64,000 nucleotides of DNA. It comes from CAYWKS01 sp964458935 (GTDB taxonomy: Bacteria; Planctomycetota; Phycisphaerae; Phycisphaerales; Zrk34). The stretch is taken from NCBI GenBank assembly GCA_964458935.1, contig CAYWKS010000012.1:35087-99086 (forward strand), given 5' to 3'. A program made the translations under genes and the position numbers. Each line of letters begins with the position of its first letter. Position 1 is the stretch's first letter. Positions 54,560-64,000 of this stretch are shown here, piece after piece. The notes under the pieces are model-generated. The model was not told where the DNA came from, did no database searches, and saw only the letters and a program-made list of their open reading frames with translations.

Positions 54560-57346
54560 ATGCGACGGATCGTGTGGCTATCGTTGGCGGCGGTCGTGCT
54601 GATCGTCGCGCCCTCCGCCCCGGCACTCGACACCCTGGAGCAGCGCGTGGATCGTTCGATCGTTCACCTGGACAACGGCCTGGTCGTCATCGCCCAGCGG
54701 ACCCCCGCCGCGCCCGTTGTCAGCGTTCAGTGCTGGGTGAAGACCGGCTCGGTCTTCGAGCAGCAGCACAACGGCGCGGGGCTGAGCCATTTCCTCGAAC
54801 ACCTGGTCTCCGGCGGGACCACGAGCACCCGCACCGAGGACCAGTCCAGCGCCATCCTCGGCCGCATCGGGGCCCAGACCAACGCCGCGACCAGCCTCGA
54901 CACGGTCCGCTACTACATCAACACCGCCGCCGAGCACAGCGAGACCGCGATCGACCTGCTCAGCGACTGGATGGCGAACAGCGTGATCGACCCGGACGAG
55001 TACGCCCGGGAGCGGGACGTGATCCAGCGTGAGTTCGAGATGGGCCGCGGCGAGGCCAACCGCATCTTCTGGAAGCTGACCCAGCAGGCCCGGTACCGCG
55101 AGCACCCGGCGCGGCACCCGATCATCGGCTACCTCGACGAGTTCCTCACGGTCAGCCGCGACGAGATCCACGACTTCTACAAGACCATGTACGTGCCCAA
55201 TAACATGGTGTTTGTCGTCGCGGGCGACATCGACCCCCGGGAGGCGGTCGAGCAAGTGGCCGAGCGCTGGCGGGACGAGCCGCGCGGCGCGTTGCCGGCC
55301 GTGGGCCTGCCCGATGAGCCGGCGCGGTCGCACATCGCCCCGCTCGCCGGCGAGGCCGACATCACCCGACCCCGGCTTCGGCTCGCTTGGCCGGGCGTCC
55401 GCCTCACCGCCGAGCACGACTACGCGCTGGACCTGCTGGCGCAGGTGCTCGGGCAGGGCGAGTTGTCGCGGCTGGTCCAGTCCGTGCGCGACGATGCCCA
55501 GCTCGTGACCAGCATCGATGCGTTCAACTGGAGCATGTGGTGGGGTCAGGGGCTGTTCGCCGTGGACGCGGTCGTCCGGGAGGGCCGGATCGACGAAGCC
55601 CGCGAGGCGATCATGCAACAGGTCGCGCGAGTCCGCGACGAAGGCGTGACCGACGAGGAACTCGATCGCGCCAAGGCCAAGACGCTGGCCTCGGCCGTCT
55701 ATTCCGCCCAGTCGGCGCAGGGCACGGCCGAGCGGATCGCCCGCGACTTCATCGCGACCGGCGACCCGGATTACCTCGATCGCTACGCGCAGGCGGTCCA
55801 GGCGTTGACCCCCGGCGACCTGCGGGCCGCCGCTCAAGCCATCCTCGAGCCCGAGCACGTGATCGAGGTGAGGCTGGAGCCGGCCGACGGCGAGATGGAG
55901 CAGCTCGCCCGCCCCGAGTTGCCCGAGCGGCGGTACGAAGACCGGCCGATCGACCTGGACAACCGCGCATGGGTGGCGCGCTACCGGGAGCTGGCCGCGT
56001 CGAGCGACGCGCCGGCGGCGCCGACGGTCACGCCGATGACCATGCACACGCTGCGTAACGGGTTGCGGGTGCTGATCCAGCGCGACGACAGGCTGCCGGT
56101 GGTGGCGATGCAGTGGTACCAGCTCGGTGGGCTGCTGGCCGACACGCCCGGGCGCGAGGGCGTGGCCAACGCCGCGGCGCAGATGATGATCAAGGGCGCC
56201 GCCGCCCGCACCGCCGACGACATCGCCCGGGCGCTGGAGTCGACCGGGTCGAAGCTGAGCACCGGATGCGGCAACAACACCACGCTGACCACGGCGCTGA
56301 GCCTGACGCAGCACTGGAAGCGGACGGCGCGGCTGATGGCCGACGTCGTCACCGCCCCGACCTTCCCCGCCGACGAGTGGGACCTGATGAAGCCGCGCCT
56401 CCTCGCGGAGATCGACGCGATCAACGACCGCTGGTCCAGCCAGTTGTTCAGCACGTTCGAGCGGACGTACTTCGGCGATCACCCGTGGTCGCAGATGCCC
56501 GTCGGCCGGCGCGACGTGGTCGAATCACTCGACCCCAACGACCTCAAGCAGTTCCACCGCACGCGCCTGCACCCGGGGCAGAGCGTGCTCGCGATTGTCG
56601 GCGATGTCGACGTTGACGAGGCGAAGACCCTGGCCGCGGAACTCTTCGGCGCCATCCCGTTCAATCCGGAGTTGGAGTTCGACGCGGCCGCGCCGGCGCC
56701 GGCCGAGCCCGCGGTGCACGTGGAGCGCATCGCCAAGCCGTTGACCGCGGTGCAGATCGGTTTCGGGCCGGCGGTCACGCGTGACAGCGACGACTACCCG
56801 GCGATGCTCGTGCTCAACCGCATCGTGAGCAGCTTCCCATCAGGTTGGATTCACCAGGCGTTGCGCGGCGAGGGGCCGGGGCTGGTCTACGCGGCGTTCG
56901 CGTTTCAGCGGACCGGCGTCGTGCCGGGGTACTGGGCGATGGCGTTCAACACCAGCGCCGCCAGCGCCCCCGAGGCGATCGATCGGGCGATGGGCGTGGC
57001 CCGGCGGCTGCGGTCCGAGCCGGTGGACAACGCCACACTCCAACGCGCGATCAGCGCAGCGCTGGTCGGCGAACTGATGGGCCGGCAGACCGTCGCGCAG
57101 CGGGCGACCGCGGCCTCGCTCGACGAGTTGTACGGCGTGGGCTACGATGACCGTGATCGACTCGTCGAGCGGATCCGCACGACCACCGCCGACCAGGTCC
57201 AGGCGATCGCCCGCCGGGTGGTCAACCGGCCGGTCATGGTGATCCTCTCCGAAAAGCCCTTTGACCGGGAAGTCGTCGAACAGCTTGAGCAGCACGTCCG
57301 CCAGACACCGCAGGCGCCGGCGCCCGCGTCATCGCCGGAGGACTGA
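54560..57346 (+). CDS. M16 (pitrilysin-type) protease, two tandem domains, exported
   Basis: 928 residues with a signal peptide (IVWLSLAAVVLIVAPSAPA). The first half carries the zinc motif HFLEH (GLSHFLEHLVSGGT) and the distal Glu region (ERDVIQREFEMG). The second half (from about 490, MHTLRNGLRVLIQRDDRLPV) keeps the fold but lacks HxxEH (AAAQMMIKGA at that place), so one active and one inactive lobe form the clam-shell in a single chain. It would degrade peptides in the periplasm. Confidence 0.94.
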   Translation: MRRIVWLSLAAVVLIVAPSAPALDTLEQRVDRSIVHLDNGLVVIAQRTPAAPVVSVQCWVKTGSVFEQQHNGAGLSHFLEHLVSGGTTSTRTEDQSSAILGRIGAQTNAATSLDTVRYYINTAAEHSETAIDLLSDWMANSVIDPDEYARERDVIQREFEMGRGEANRIFWKLTQQARYREHPARHPIIGYLDEFLTVSRDEIHDFYKTMYVPNNMVFVVAGDIDPREAVEQVAERWRDEPRGALPAVGLPDEPARSHIAPLAGEADITRPRLRLAWPGVRLTAEHDYALDLLAQVLGQGELSRLVQSVRDDAQLVTSIDAFNWSMWWGQGLFAVDAVVREGRIDEAREAIMQQVARVRDEGVTDEELDRAKAKTLASAVYSAQSAQGTAERIARDFIATGDPDYLDRYAQAVQALTPGDLRAAAQAILEPEHVIEVRLEPADGEMEQLARPELPERRYEDRPIDLDNRAWVARYRELAASSDAPAAPTVTPMTMHTLRNGLRVLIQRDDRLPVVAMQWYQLGGLLADTPGREGVANAAAQMMIKGAAARTADDIARALESTGSKLSTGCGNNTTLTTALSLTQHWKRTARLMADVVTAPTFPADEWDLMKPRLLAEIDAINDRWSSQLFSTFERTYFGDHPWSQMPVGRRDVVESLDPNDLKQFHRTRLHPGQSVLAIVGDVDVDEAKTLAAELFGAIPFNPELEFDAAAPAPAEPAVHVERIAKPLTAVQIGFGPAVTRDSDDYPAMLVLNRIVSSFPSGWIHQALRGEGPGLVYAAFAFQRTGVVPGYWAMAFNTSAASAPEAIDRAMGVARRLRSEPVDNATLQRAISAALVGELMGRQTVAQRATAASLDELYGVGYDDRDRLVERIRTTTADQVQAIARRVVNRPVMVILSEKPFDREVVEQLEQHVRQTPQAPAPASSPED

Positions 57347-57473
57347 CCCGGGGCCCATGACGACGGGCGCACCGCTCGAAAGCGGCACGCCCGTACTTCG
57401 ATCTCCACACCAGCGTTCCGTGTCGGCGGGTGGGCGGTCGAGTCGTGTCAGGGGTTGGGGTGGCCGGGGGCGG

Positions 57474-57686
57474 TCAGGCGGCATCGGCGTGGCGGGCCGG
57501 GCGCGTGACCATCGCGGCGGTGTCGGCGGGCCGCACCCACACCGCCCGCACGCCCCGCGGCGCGAGGCGGTAGTTGAGGTGATCGAGGTAACGACTCAGC
57601 GCCGGCTCGTCGAAACTCCGCAGGAAGTCCTCGGTGGCGCCGCGATTGATCTGGCGGATCGCCTCGATCAGTTGAAGCTTGCTCAT
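57474..57686 (-). CDS. Small conserved-looking protein (70 aa), unknown function
   Basis: The ATG at 57686 gives MSKLQLIEAIRQINRGATED and FLRSFDEPALSRYLDHLNYR, a compact helical protein with features of a planctomycete family: short, acidic/aromatic, single copy. It is on the opposite strand to the M16 and RND genes that flank it. There is no membrane segment or metal motif. The C-terminal third is basic and probably flexible. Confidence 0.65.
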   Translation of the reverse strand: MSKLQLIEAIRQINRGATEDFLRSFDEPALSRYLDHLNYRLAPRGVRAVWVRPADTAAMVTRPARHADAA

Positions 57687-57931
57687 GGTGCGTCTCTTGG
57701 CTTGGGGTGCATGGGGTTGCCTGCCGCGAGCACATTCATCGGCTGATCGCGGCTGCGCGCTGCACCGTGTAACCCCGCCGGACGGCCGGTCGGACTTATC
57801 GGGCATCGCGCCGCGTTGACGCTGCGTCGGCGACATGGTGTGATAGGCGTCGGTTTTCAGCAGGCGCGGGCATCCGCGTCCATCGACTCCGCGGCGGATC
57901 GCGTCGGCACGCCGCACGGGTGCCTGGGTCA

Positions 57932-60712
57932 ATGCACGAACGATTGCGACATCGACTGCTCGGCTGGTGGGCCGGCGTGGTCTGCGACCATCCGTGGGTG
58001 GTGCTGGCGGTGGGCTGCGCACTGGCCGTCGGGGCGATCGGGCTCAGCGCCGCGCGGCTGGGTTTTCAGCCCGATCGCAACGCGCTGATCAGCACCGACC
58101 TCGAATGGAACCGCCGCTATATCGACTACCGCAACGCGTTCAGCTTCGATGACATGATCGTGGTGATCGAAGCGTCGGATGCGAATGGTGGGGCGGCCCG
58201 GGCGCGGCGATTCGCCGACGCCGTCGCCGATGAGCTCCGCGGGGAGGACCGCGTCAGCCGGGTGCTGTGGCGGATCGACACGCACGCGGCCAGCCCCGCG
58301 GGGATGCGGATGCTGCCCTGGCCGGACTTCCGCAAGTCGATCAACCGGATGTCAGCGGCGGGGACGCTGCTCGAAGCGCAGAACCTGGCGCGCGTGGTGG
58401 GCATGGCCCCGGCCGAACTCGCCCGCCAGCACACCGGCATGGACGCGGGCGAGGCCATCGCGAACATCGAGATCGTCGAGCACCTTGTGGACGCGGTGGG
58501 TCGGGCGCTGCGGGATGAGCCGGCCTCGGCGATCCTCCGCGAGCTCGAGGGCGTCGCCGGGCCGCGGCACCAGTACCTGACCAGCGCCGACGGCGGGCTG
58601 CTGTTCATGCAGCTCGAGCCGCGGCTCAGCGACCGGGACCTGGAGCCGGTCCAGCCCGCGGTGGAGGCGGCGCGTGCCGCGATGGATCGCGCCCGCGATC
58701 GTGTGCCGGGCGTGGACGCGGGCCTGACGGGGGTCTCGGTCATCGAGGTGGATGAGACCGCCGTGACCCAGCGCGATGCCACCATGGCCACCGTCCTGGC
58801 TGTCGCGGTCATCGCGGTCGTCATGATCGTCGCCTTCTACAGCGTGCGCACGCCGCTGCTGATCGTCGCGGCCCTGCTGACGGGGATCGCCTGGAGCTTC
58901 GGGTTCGTGACGCTTGCGGTCGGGCACCTACAACTGCTCAGCGTGGTGTTCACGGTCATGCTGCTGGGCCTGGGCGTGGACTTCGGGATCCACCTGGTCA
59001 GCCGCTTCGAGCTGATCCGCGATGCCTATCCGTCGGGCCCGCCGGGTTTTCGTCTGGCGATGATCGACACGATGCAGACGATGGGCCCGGGCATCGTCAC
59101 CGGGGCGGTGACGACCGCGCTGGCATTCAGCACGACGCTGCTGACCGATTTCCAGGGCATGGCGGAGATGGGGCTGATCGCCGGGGCGGGGATCCTGCTC
59201 TGCCTGGTCGCGATGCTCACGGTCCTGCCGGCGCTGATGCGGCTGATCCGGGCGCATCGGCGACACGTCAAACCCCTGCACACGAGGCGGCTGAACATCT
59301 ACGAGCACCACTGGTGGGAGCCGTTCTACCGCCGCCCCGCGGCGACGATCGGCGTGGTGCTGGCGCTGGTGGCGCTGGCCGCCGCCGGGGCCAGCCAGCT
59401 CCGATACAACTACAACCTGTCGGACCTGCTGCCGGCGCATGTCGAGTCGGTCGAGTGGTTCAACCGCATCAACGACGCGCAGACGCGCGGCCGCCCCGAG
59501 GATCGCGCCCGGGGCGAGTTCGATCGGTCCATCTGGTTCGGGGCGTCGATGGTGCGGGTCGACGGCGACATGGGCGGGGCGATGAGCGAGGCGCGGCGGC
59601 GGACCGCGGCGTTTCGCGGCCAGCCCACGGTCGCAGGGCTCGGCGGCGTGGCGGAGCTGTTCCCGCCATACGAGGCGGAGCGGAAACAGCTTATCGCCGA
59701 GGCCCGCCGCGCCATCGGCCCGGCGCTCCGCGATCCGATGCCGGCGCCGGCGCCGGCCGGGCCGGACCTCATGCAGGGTACGCTCGGCGGGCTGGGGCTG
59801 GCGGCCAAGATCGCCCGCGGGCGACCCGACGTCGAGCAGAGCCCACGCATCGCCGAAGCGCTCGCCCGGCTCCAGCAGCGTGTCGACGCGGTCACCGGCC
59901 TGCTCAGCGACACCGACCGCGATGACGCCACGCGGCGGCTGGTGCGGCTCAACCAGGCGTTCGCCGCGTGGCGGCTGGACCTGCACGACCGGATCGATCG
60001 CGCGCTGACCACGCGGGACCTGACGCTGGCCGACCTGCCCGAACCGGTTCGCCGCACCGCCGTCGGCGGGCCCGACGACGACCTGCTGCTCCTGCAGGTC
60101 TACCCCAAGGCCAATGTCTACCAGCCCGAGCAACTGGCGCGTTTCGTCGACGACCTCCGCCGCGTCGATCCGCTGATCACCGGCACGGTCGTCCAGATCC
60201 ACGAGTCCAACAGCCTCATGGTGCGGGCCTATCTCAAGGCCGGCTTGTTCGCCATGCTCGCGGTCTTGCTGGTCGTCGCGTTGGATTTCCAGCGGCCGGC
60301 CGATGCGCTGCTGTGCCTGGTGCCGGTGGCCCTGGCGTTCGTGCTCCTGCTGGGGGTGATGGGCGCGGCCGACCTGCCGATCAACCCCGCGAACATCATC
60401 GTGCTGCCGCTGCTGTTCGGGATCGGCGTGGACTGCGGCGTGCACATCCTGCATCGCTACCGCCAGGCGCCCGAGGAGCATCCGCCCGGTCTCGCCGCGG
60501 GGACCGGCAAGGGCATCACGCTGACCAGCATCACCACGGCGCTGGGCTTTGCGTGCCTCATGATCGCCGAGCACCGCGGGATCGCGAGCCTCGGGTTCAC
60601 CCTCGCCCTGGGCATGGTTCTCACGCTCCTGGCGTGCCTCGCCGTCATGCCCAGCATCCTCGAGCTGCGCAGCCGGGGTAAGCCGCGGCGGCATCACAAC
60701 ACGGTGAGCTGA
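57932..60712 (+). CDS. RND/MMPL-family transporter (HpnN-like)
   Basis: 926 residues from ATG 57932. Two copies of a one-plus-five helix unit with large extracytoplasmic loops: helices at about 18-40, 275-420 in the first half and 475-500, 765-915 in the second. Conserved Gly/Asp segments GLGVDFGIHLVSRFE and FGIGVDCGVHILHRY belong to the proton-relay helices of MMPL/RND permeases. HpnN-type members move hopanoids to the outer membrane; others export lipids. The first loop contains ARRFADAVADELRGEDRVSR, typical of that branch. Confidence 0.9.
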   Translation: MHERLRHRLLGWWAGVVCDHPWVVLAVGCALAVGAIGLSAARLGFQPDRNALISTDLEWNRRYIDYRNAFSFDDMIVVIEASDANGGAARARRFADAVADELRGEDRVSRVLWRIDTHAASPAGMRMLPWPDFRKSINRMSAAGTLLEAQNLARVVGMAPAELARQHTGMDAGEAIANIEIVEHLVDAVGRALRDEPASAILRELEGVAGPRHQYLTSADGGLLFMQLEPRLSDRDLEPVQPAVEAARAAMDRARDRVPGVDAGLTGVSVIEVDETAVTQRDATMATVLAVAVIAVVMIVAFYSVRTPLLIVAALLTGIAWSFGFVTLAVGHLQLLSVVFTVMLLGLGVDFGIHLVSRFELIRDAYPSGPPGFRLAMIDTMQTMGPGIVTGAVTTALAFSTTLLTDFQGMAEMGLIAGAGILLCLVAMLTVLPALMRLIRAHRRHVKPLHTRRLNIYEHHWWEPFYRRPAATIGVVLALVALAAAGASQLRYNYNLSDLLPAHVESVEWFNRINDAQTRGRPEDRARGEFDRSIWFGASMVRVDGDMGGAMSEARRRTAAFRGQPTVAGLGGVAELFPPYEAERKQLIAEARRAIGPALRDPMPAPAPAGPDLMQGTLGGLGLAAKIARGRPDVEQSPRIAEALARLQQRVDAVTGLLSDTDRDDATRRLVRLNQAFAAWRLDLHDRIDRALTTRDLTLADLPEPVRRTAVGGPDDDLLLLQVYPKANVYQPEQLARFVDDLRRVDPLITGTVVQIHESNSLMVRAYLKAGLFAMLAVLLVVALDFQRPADALLCLVPVALAFVLLLGVMGAADLPINPANIIVLPLLFGIGVDCGVHILHRYRQAPEEHPPGLAAGTGKGITLTSITTALGFACLMIAEHRGIASLGFTLALGMVLTLLACLAVMPSILELRSRGKPRRHHNTVS

Positions 60713-60751
60713 GGCGGCGGACGCGGTGGTGGGGGCGGCGGGGCCGTCGCC

Positions 60752-61315
60752 TCAGCGTGCCGCGCGATTGCGGGCGCGCCGCTTGCGGAAGAATTCGGTC
60801 AGCACGCGGCCGCATTCGTCGGCGAGCACGCCGCGCGTCACCGGCAGCCGATGATTGAAGCGGTCGTCGTTGCACAGCCGATGCAGCGAATCGACCGCGC
60901 CCATCTTCGGATCGGCCGCGCCGTAAATCAGCCGCCCGACGCGGGCGTTGACGATGGCCCCGGCGCACATGGGGCAAGGCTCGAGCGTCACGGCGAGCGT
61001 GCACGCGTTCAGCCGCCAGTCGCCCAGCAGCTCGGCCGCGGCGCGGATCACGATCATCTCGGCGTGGGCCGTCGGGTCGTCCAGGGCCTCGCGGCGATTG
61101 CCCGCGGCGGCGAGCAGTCGCCCTTGGCGATAGATCGCCGCGCCTACGGGCACCTCGCCGGCCTGGGCCGCCCGGTACGCCTCGGCCAGCGCCGGCCTCA
61201 TCATCATGGCCGGCGTCAGCGCCCCGCGCCGCACCGCGGCGATGCTGGCCGCGCGGCGACGGATCACCGCCCGCCGGCGGGTCACCGCGCCGCGGCGCCG
61301 CCGCGACTCGGCCAT
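60752..61315 (-). CDS. tadA: tRNA-adenosine deaminase TadA-like
   Basis: 187 residues from ATG 61315, 7 bp after the tatC stop. The zinc deaminase motifs are TAHAEMIVIRAAAELLGDWRL with His/Glu and EPCPMCAGAIVNAR with the two Cys, and AADPKMGAVDSL matches TadA. It converts A34 to inosine in tRNA-Arg(ACG). An Arg-rich N-terminal extension of about 37 residues is unusual; starting at the internal MMMRPALAEAY would give a standard-length enzyme. Confidence 0.88.
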   Translation of the reverse strand: MAESRRRRGAVTRRRAVIRRRAASIAAVRRGALTPAMMMRPALAEAYRAAQAGEVPVGAAIYRQGRLLAAAGNRREALDDPTAHAEMIVIRAAAELLGDWRLNACTLAVTLEPCPMCAGAIVNARVGRLIYGAADPKMGAVDSLHRLCNDDRFNHRLPVTRGVLADECGRVLTEFFRKRRARNRAAR

Positions 61316-61322
61316 CACGCGT

Positions 61323-62327
61323 CTAGGCCTCCGCATCATCGTCAAACCTCAGCGGCCTGGGCTTGATCAGCAGCCGCATCAGGATCAGCCCCACCTCGTA
61401 CAGCGCATACATCGGCAGCGCCAGAGCGATCTGTGAAGTCGGATCGGGCGGGGTGATGATCGCCGCCACCACGACGCACGCCAGCACCGCGTAACCCCGC
61501 CACTGCGCAAACTGACGCCGGTCGACCAGCCCCGTCCAACCCAGCAACAGCATCACCAGCGGCAACTGGAACGCCAGCGCCGTCGCCAGCCCCAGCCACA
61601 GTGCGAAGTTGATGTACTCATCGATCGTGAACCACGGCGCCGCCATCCGCGCGGTCCGCGTTCCATGCAGTTGACGCACCTCGCCGTCGACCACGTACTT
61701 GAACGCCCGCTGCGGCACGTTGATCCAGAATGCCCCGTCCGGCGGCGACGCGGGGTCGGCTTGACGCAGCGGCGCCAGCGTCGGCTGGTTGCCGTCGCTC
61801 TCGAGGCCCGGCTCGACCTGACGCGCCTCGCGGATCTGGTTCTGGACCCACGAGCCCTGCAACTCCGGCATCGGGTACGTCAGCGTCCAGAACACCATGA
61901 AGCTCAGCGTCACCGGCAGGATCACGTAGTACATGAACGCCACGCCCAGTGCGCTCAGCAGCGCGCTGCCCGGCAACAGGCTCACCACGAACCGGCGCTC
62001 ATGACGGTAAAGCCCGGGCGCGATGAACAGCCATGCCTGATACAGCAGCCACGGGATGCCCGCGATCAGGCCCGTGATGAAGCTGACCTTGAAGTACACC
62101 GTGAGCGTGGCCTGGGGCTTGGTCGCGTACAACGTCGACGCCAGGTCGTTGGCGTACAGCTCGTACAACACCGGCTGGGCGAGCCACGCCACGATCGTCC
62201 GACCGAAGACCATCGCGACGACCGAGGCGGCGACCGGCCCGATCAGGCCCAGCCACAGCCGCCGTCGCAGCTCGTCCAGGTGGTCGCCCAGGCTCATGCG
62301 GATGTCGTGGTGATCGTCGGCCGACAT
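61323..62327 (-). CDS. tatC: Sec-independent translocase TatC with large periplasmic insertion
   Basis: 334 residues from ATG 62327. Six helices and the conserved LGDHLDELRRRLW start, FKVSFITGLIAGIPWLLYQA and the LAFQLPLVMLLLGWTGLV block identify TatC, the receptor for twin-arginine substrates. The normal length is about 250. The extra 80 residues (about 151-232, bases 61632-61877) lie in the second periplasmic loop between helices 3 and 4. TatA/TatB are not visible nearby. It is transcribed with tadA. Confidence 0.94.
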   Translation of the reverse strand: MSADDHHDIRMSLGDHLDELRRRLWLGLIGPVAASVVAMVFGRTIVAWLAQPVLYELYANDLASTLYATKPQATLTVYFKVSFITGLIAGIPWLLYQAWLFIAPGLYRHERRFVVSLLPGSALLSALGVAFMYYVILPVTLSFMVFWTLTYPMPELQGSWVQNQIREARQVEPGLESDGNQPTLAPLRQADPASPPDGAFWINVPQRAFKYVVDGEVRQLHGTRTARMAAPWFTIDEYINFALWLGLATALAFQLPLVMLLLGWTGLVDRRQFAQWRGYAVLACVVVAAIITPPDPTSQIALALPMYALYEVGLILMRLLIKPRPLRFDDDAEA

Positions 62328-62406
62328 ACCGGGTATCAGACCACGCCCGCGGATCGGTCGCAACAGCCGCCGTGTCACTTGAAGGGCAACGGGCCACGTT
62401 ACTACG

Positions 62407-63315
62407 ATGGCTCTGCAAACCCGAAGGAACGTCTCGGTGATCCGATCGATCGAAGTGGACCGACAATGGCAGGCCCGGCACCAGTGGAAGCACCGTGTCT
62501 CCACGCGCGCCTACCACTGGCTCCAGCGTAAACGCCTGCTCCGCGGCGCGCCCGGTGAGGGTTTCGTCGTCAACACCCACCAGCTCCGCCTGCCCCAGCT
62601 CCCCCGCGAACTACGGGGGCTGCGCATCGCGCACTTCTCCGACCTGCACGTGGGCACGATCCTGCGGCCAGAGCACCTCGATGCGATCGTCCGCATGGTC
62701 AACGAGCTCGAAGCCGACGTGATCGTCAACACCGGTGACCTCATCGACTCCAGCAACCGGTACCTCAGCAAGGTCGTCGAGGCGATGACGCGTCTCGATG
62801 CGCCGCTGGGCGTCTACACCGTGCTCGGCAACCACGACCACCGCGACAACCCCGCGGAGATCGTCCACGCGTTTCACATGGCCGACCTGCCGCTGCTGAT
62901 GAACGACAGCGTGAGGCTGGGCGTGAACGGCCGCACCCTCGCGCTGTCGGGCATCGACTACGCCCAGAGCGGGCCGAACCTCTCGCGGCTGGTCGGCCGC
63001 ACCTGCAGCGCGATCAACGACGCGACGCTCCACGTTCTGCTGAGCCATCACCCCCACGCGCTCGACCACGCCGCGGTGCACGGGGTGGACCTCGTCCTCG
63101 CCGGCCACACGCACGGCGGCCAGTTCGTGCTGCGACGCACGCGGCCCCACAAGGCGAGGTCGGTCGGCCTGGGGAACCTGGCCTTCCGGTATCCGCAGGG
63201 CCATTACCAACTCGGCAACACCCACCTGTTCGTGACCAATGGCCTGGGGGGATCATTTCCGGTGCGATTCCGGTGTCCGGCGGAAGTGAGCCTGCTTGAG
63301 CTGCAGCAGGTGTAG
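62407..63315 (+). CDS. Metallophosphoesterase (YaeI/LpxG-like)
   Basis: 302 residues. All five calcineurin-type metal motifs are present: IAHFSDLHVG, VNTGDLIDSS, VLGNHDHRDN, LLSHHPHAL and LAGHTHGGQF. There is no clear signal peptide. An amphipathic, basic N-terminus (QWQARHQWKHRVSTRAYHWL) suggests membrane association. Relatives cleave UDP-2,3-diacylglucosamine in lipid A synthesis or act as general phosphodiesterases. Confidence 0.92.
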   Translation: MALQTRRNVSVIRSIEVDRQWQARHQWKHRVSTRAYHWLQRKRLLRGAPGEGFVVNTHQLRLPQLPRELRGLRIAHFSDLHVGTILRPEHLDAIVRMVNELEADVIVNTGDLIDSSNRYLSKVVEAMTRLDAPLGVYTVLGNHDHRDNPAEIVHAFHMADLPLLMNDSVRLGVNGRTLALSGIDYAQSGPNLSRLVGRTCSAINDATLHVLLSHHPHALDHAAVHGVDLVLAGHTHGGQFVLRRTRPHKARSVGLGNLAFRYPQGHYQLGNTHLFVTNGLGGSFPVRFRCPAEVSLLELQQV

Positions 63316-63366
63316 CCGCTGCGGGGCGGGCGGCGAACAGCGGACAGCGGCGCACTTGGCTTGGCG

Positions 63367-63410
63367 CACAAAAAGAGCCCGACGACCTTTAGGGTCGACG
63401 GGCTCAAAAA
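63367..63410 (-). terminator. Terminator of the rRNA operon
   Basis: Minus strand stem GAGCCCGTCGACC/GGTCGTCGGGCTC with loop CTAAA, followed by TTTTTGTG. It directly follows 5S. Confidence 0.9.
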
Positions 63411-63520
63411 GCCGGCAATACCTACTTTCCCGCCTGGTAGGGCAGTATCATCGGCGACGTGGGCTTAACGGCCGGGTTCGGAATGGGACCGGGTGTGACC
63501 CCACGCCTGTGGTCACCGAC
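63411..63520 (-). rRNA. rrf: 5S rRNA
   Basis: The minus strand carries the 5S landmarks: CCCATTCCGAACCCGG, the GTTAAGCCC loop, GGGAAAGTAGG near the 3' end, and terminal pairing of GTCGGTG with the GCCGGC end. The ends are estimated from this pairing. Confidence 0.95.
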
Positions 63521-63675
63521 AAGAGTTGATGGGGCCTTTCGGCCGCATCAACGTGGAGAGTCAGGGGGGATTCACGCGATGTTGTGCGTGCGTGTGTTGT
63601 CGTGCAACGACCAATAGTGCAAGGCGTCTTTGGTGGTCGTCCGCATGCGGATGGCAATCATCGGCATGGGGTCGA

Positions 63676-64000
<325 letters not shown>

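Noticed and set aside
53902..54633. N-terminal extension of the sulfatase maturase frame
   Set aside because: This part is antisense to the response regulator and reads as low-complexity His/Arg/Leu sequence.

Overview
This 64 kb, GC-rich window looks like a chromosome segment from a planctomycete of the class Phycisphaerae or a close relative. Pointers are a Cys-type sulfatase with a SEC-C-tailed sulfatase maturase, a PEP-CTERM trypsin-like protease, several secreted glycan-active enzymes, a sigma-54 activator, a futalosine-pathway enzyme, a primary sigma factor next to primase, and many gene families of planctomycete type. Two methyltransferases for glycine betaine synthesis suggest a marine or salt-exposed habitat. 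The assignment comes from gene content, not phylogeny.

Layout. 1-3.8 kb: the end of a sigma-54 activator, then a gene-poor stretch with tRNA-Ser(UGA), two compact promoter-to-terminator units that look like small RNA genes, an assembly gap flanked by a 55-bp duplication, and tRNA-Pro(CGG). 3.9-15.4 kb: a secreted protein of unknown function, a diguanylate cyclase with a degenerate receiver, a lipoprotein overlapping mqnD, an ABC exporter, a secreted glycosidase-like protein, an MscS-type channel and a sulfotransferase. 15.4-24 kb: gap, tRNA-Ile(GAU), an alpha/alpha-toroid-like exported protein, a zinc-ribbon mini-protein, dapA, hpf plus a CxxCH lipoprotein, a GbsR/MarR regulator with its own operator upstream of a membrane SRPBCC protein, and an Old Yellow Enzyme homologue. 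24-32 kb: a SASA esterase plus sulfatase pair, accA, tyrA-proC and a GH43 enzyme. 32-33 kb: a decayed patch with an HNH nuclease remnant and a voltage-gated K+ channel broken by two -1 frameshifts.

33-39 kb: dnaG-rpoD and divergent purF. 39-48.4 kb: a DUF4139-type exported protein, the PEP-CTERM protease with a large structured leader, and a four-gene ABC/GldG/DUF4340 operon. 48.6-54.5 kb: a Ser/Thr kinase overlapping a thioredoxin-like gene, the betaine methyltransferase operon, the sulfatase maturase and a response regulator. 54.5-63.3 kb: an M16 double-domain protease, a small conserved protein, an RND/MMPL transporter, tatC-tadA and a metallophosphoesterase. The window ends in a 23S-5S rRNA operon on the minus strand.

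Functional links. The maturase (52.4 kb) is the expected activator of the Cys-type sulfatase (25.4 kb). The SASA, GH43, toroid, glycosidase-like and sulfotransferase genes fit a lifestyle of using and modifying sulfated or acylated polysaccharides. The most unusual material is non-coding: two RNA-like units at 2.2-2.8 kb, a degenerate repeat of one of them at 1.4 kb, and the protease leader at 42.2 kb, which shares a CTGGTG(T)AGAGAG-type motif with them.
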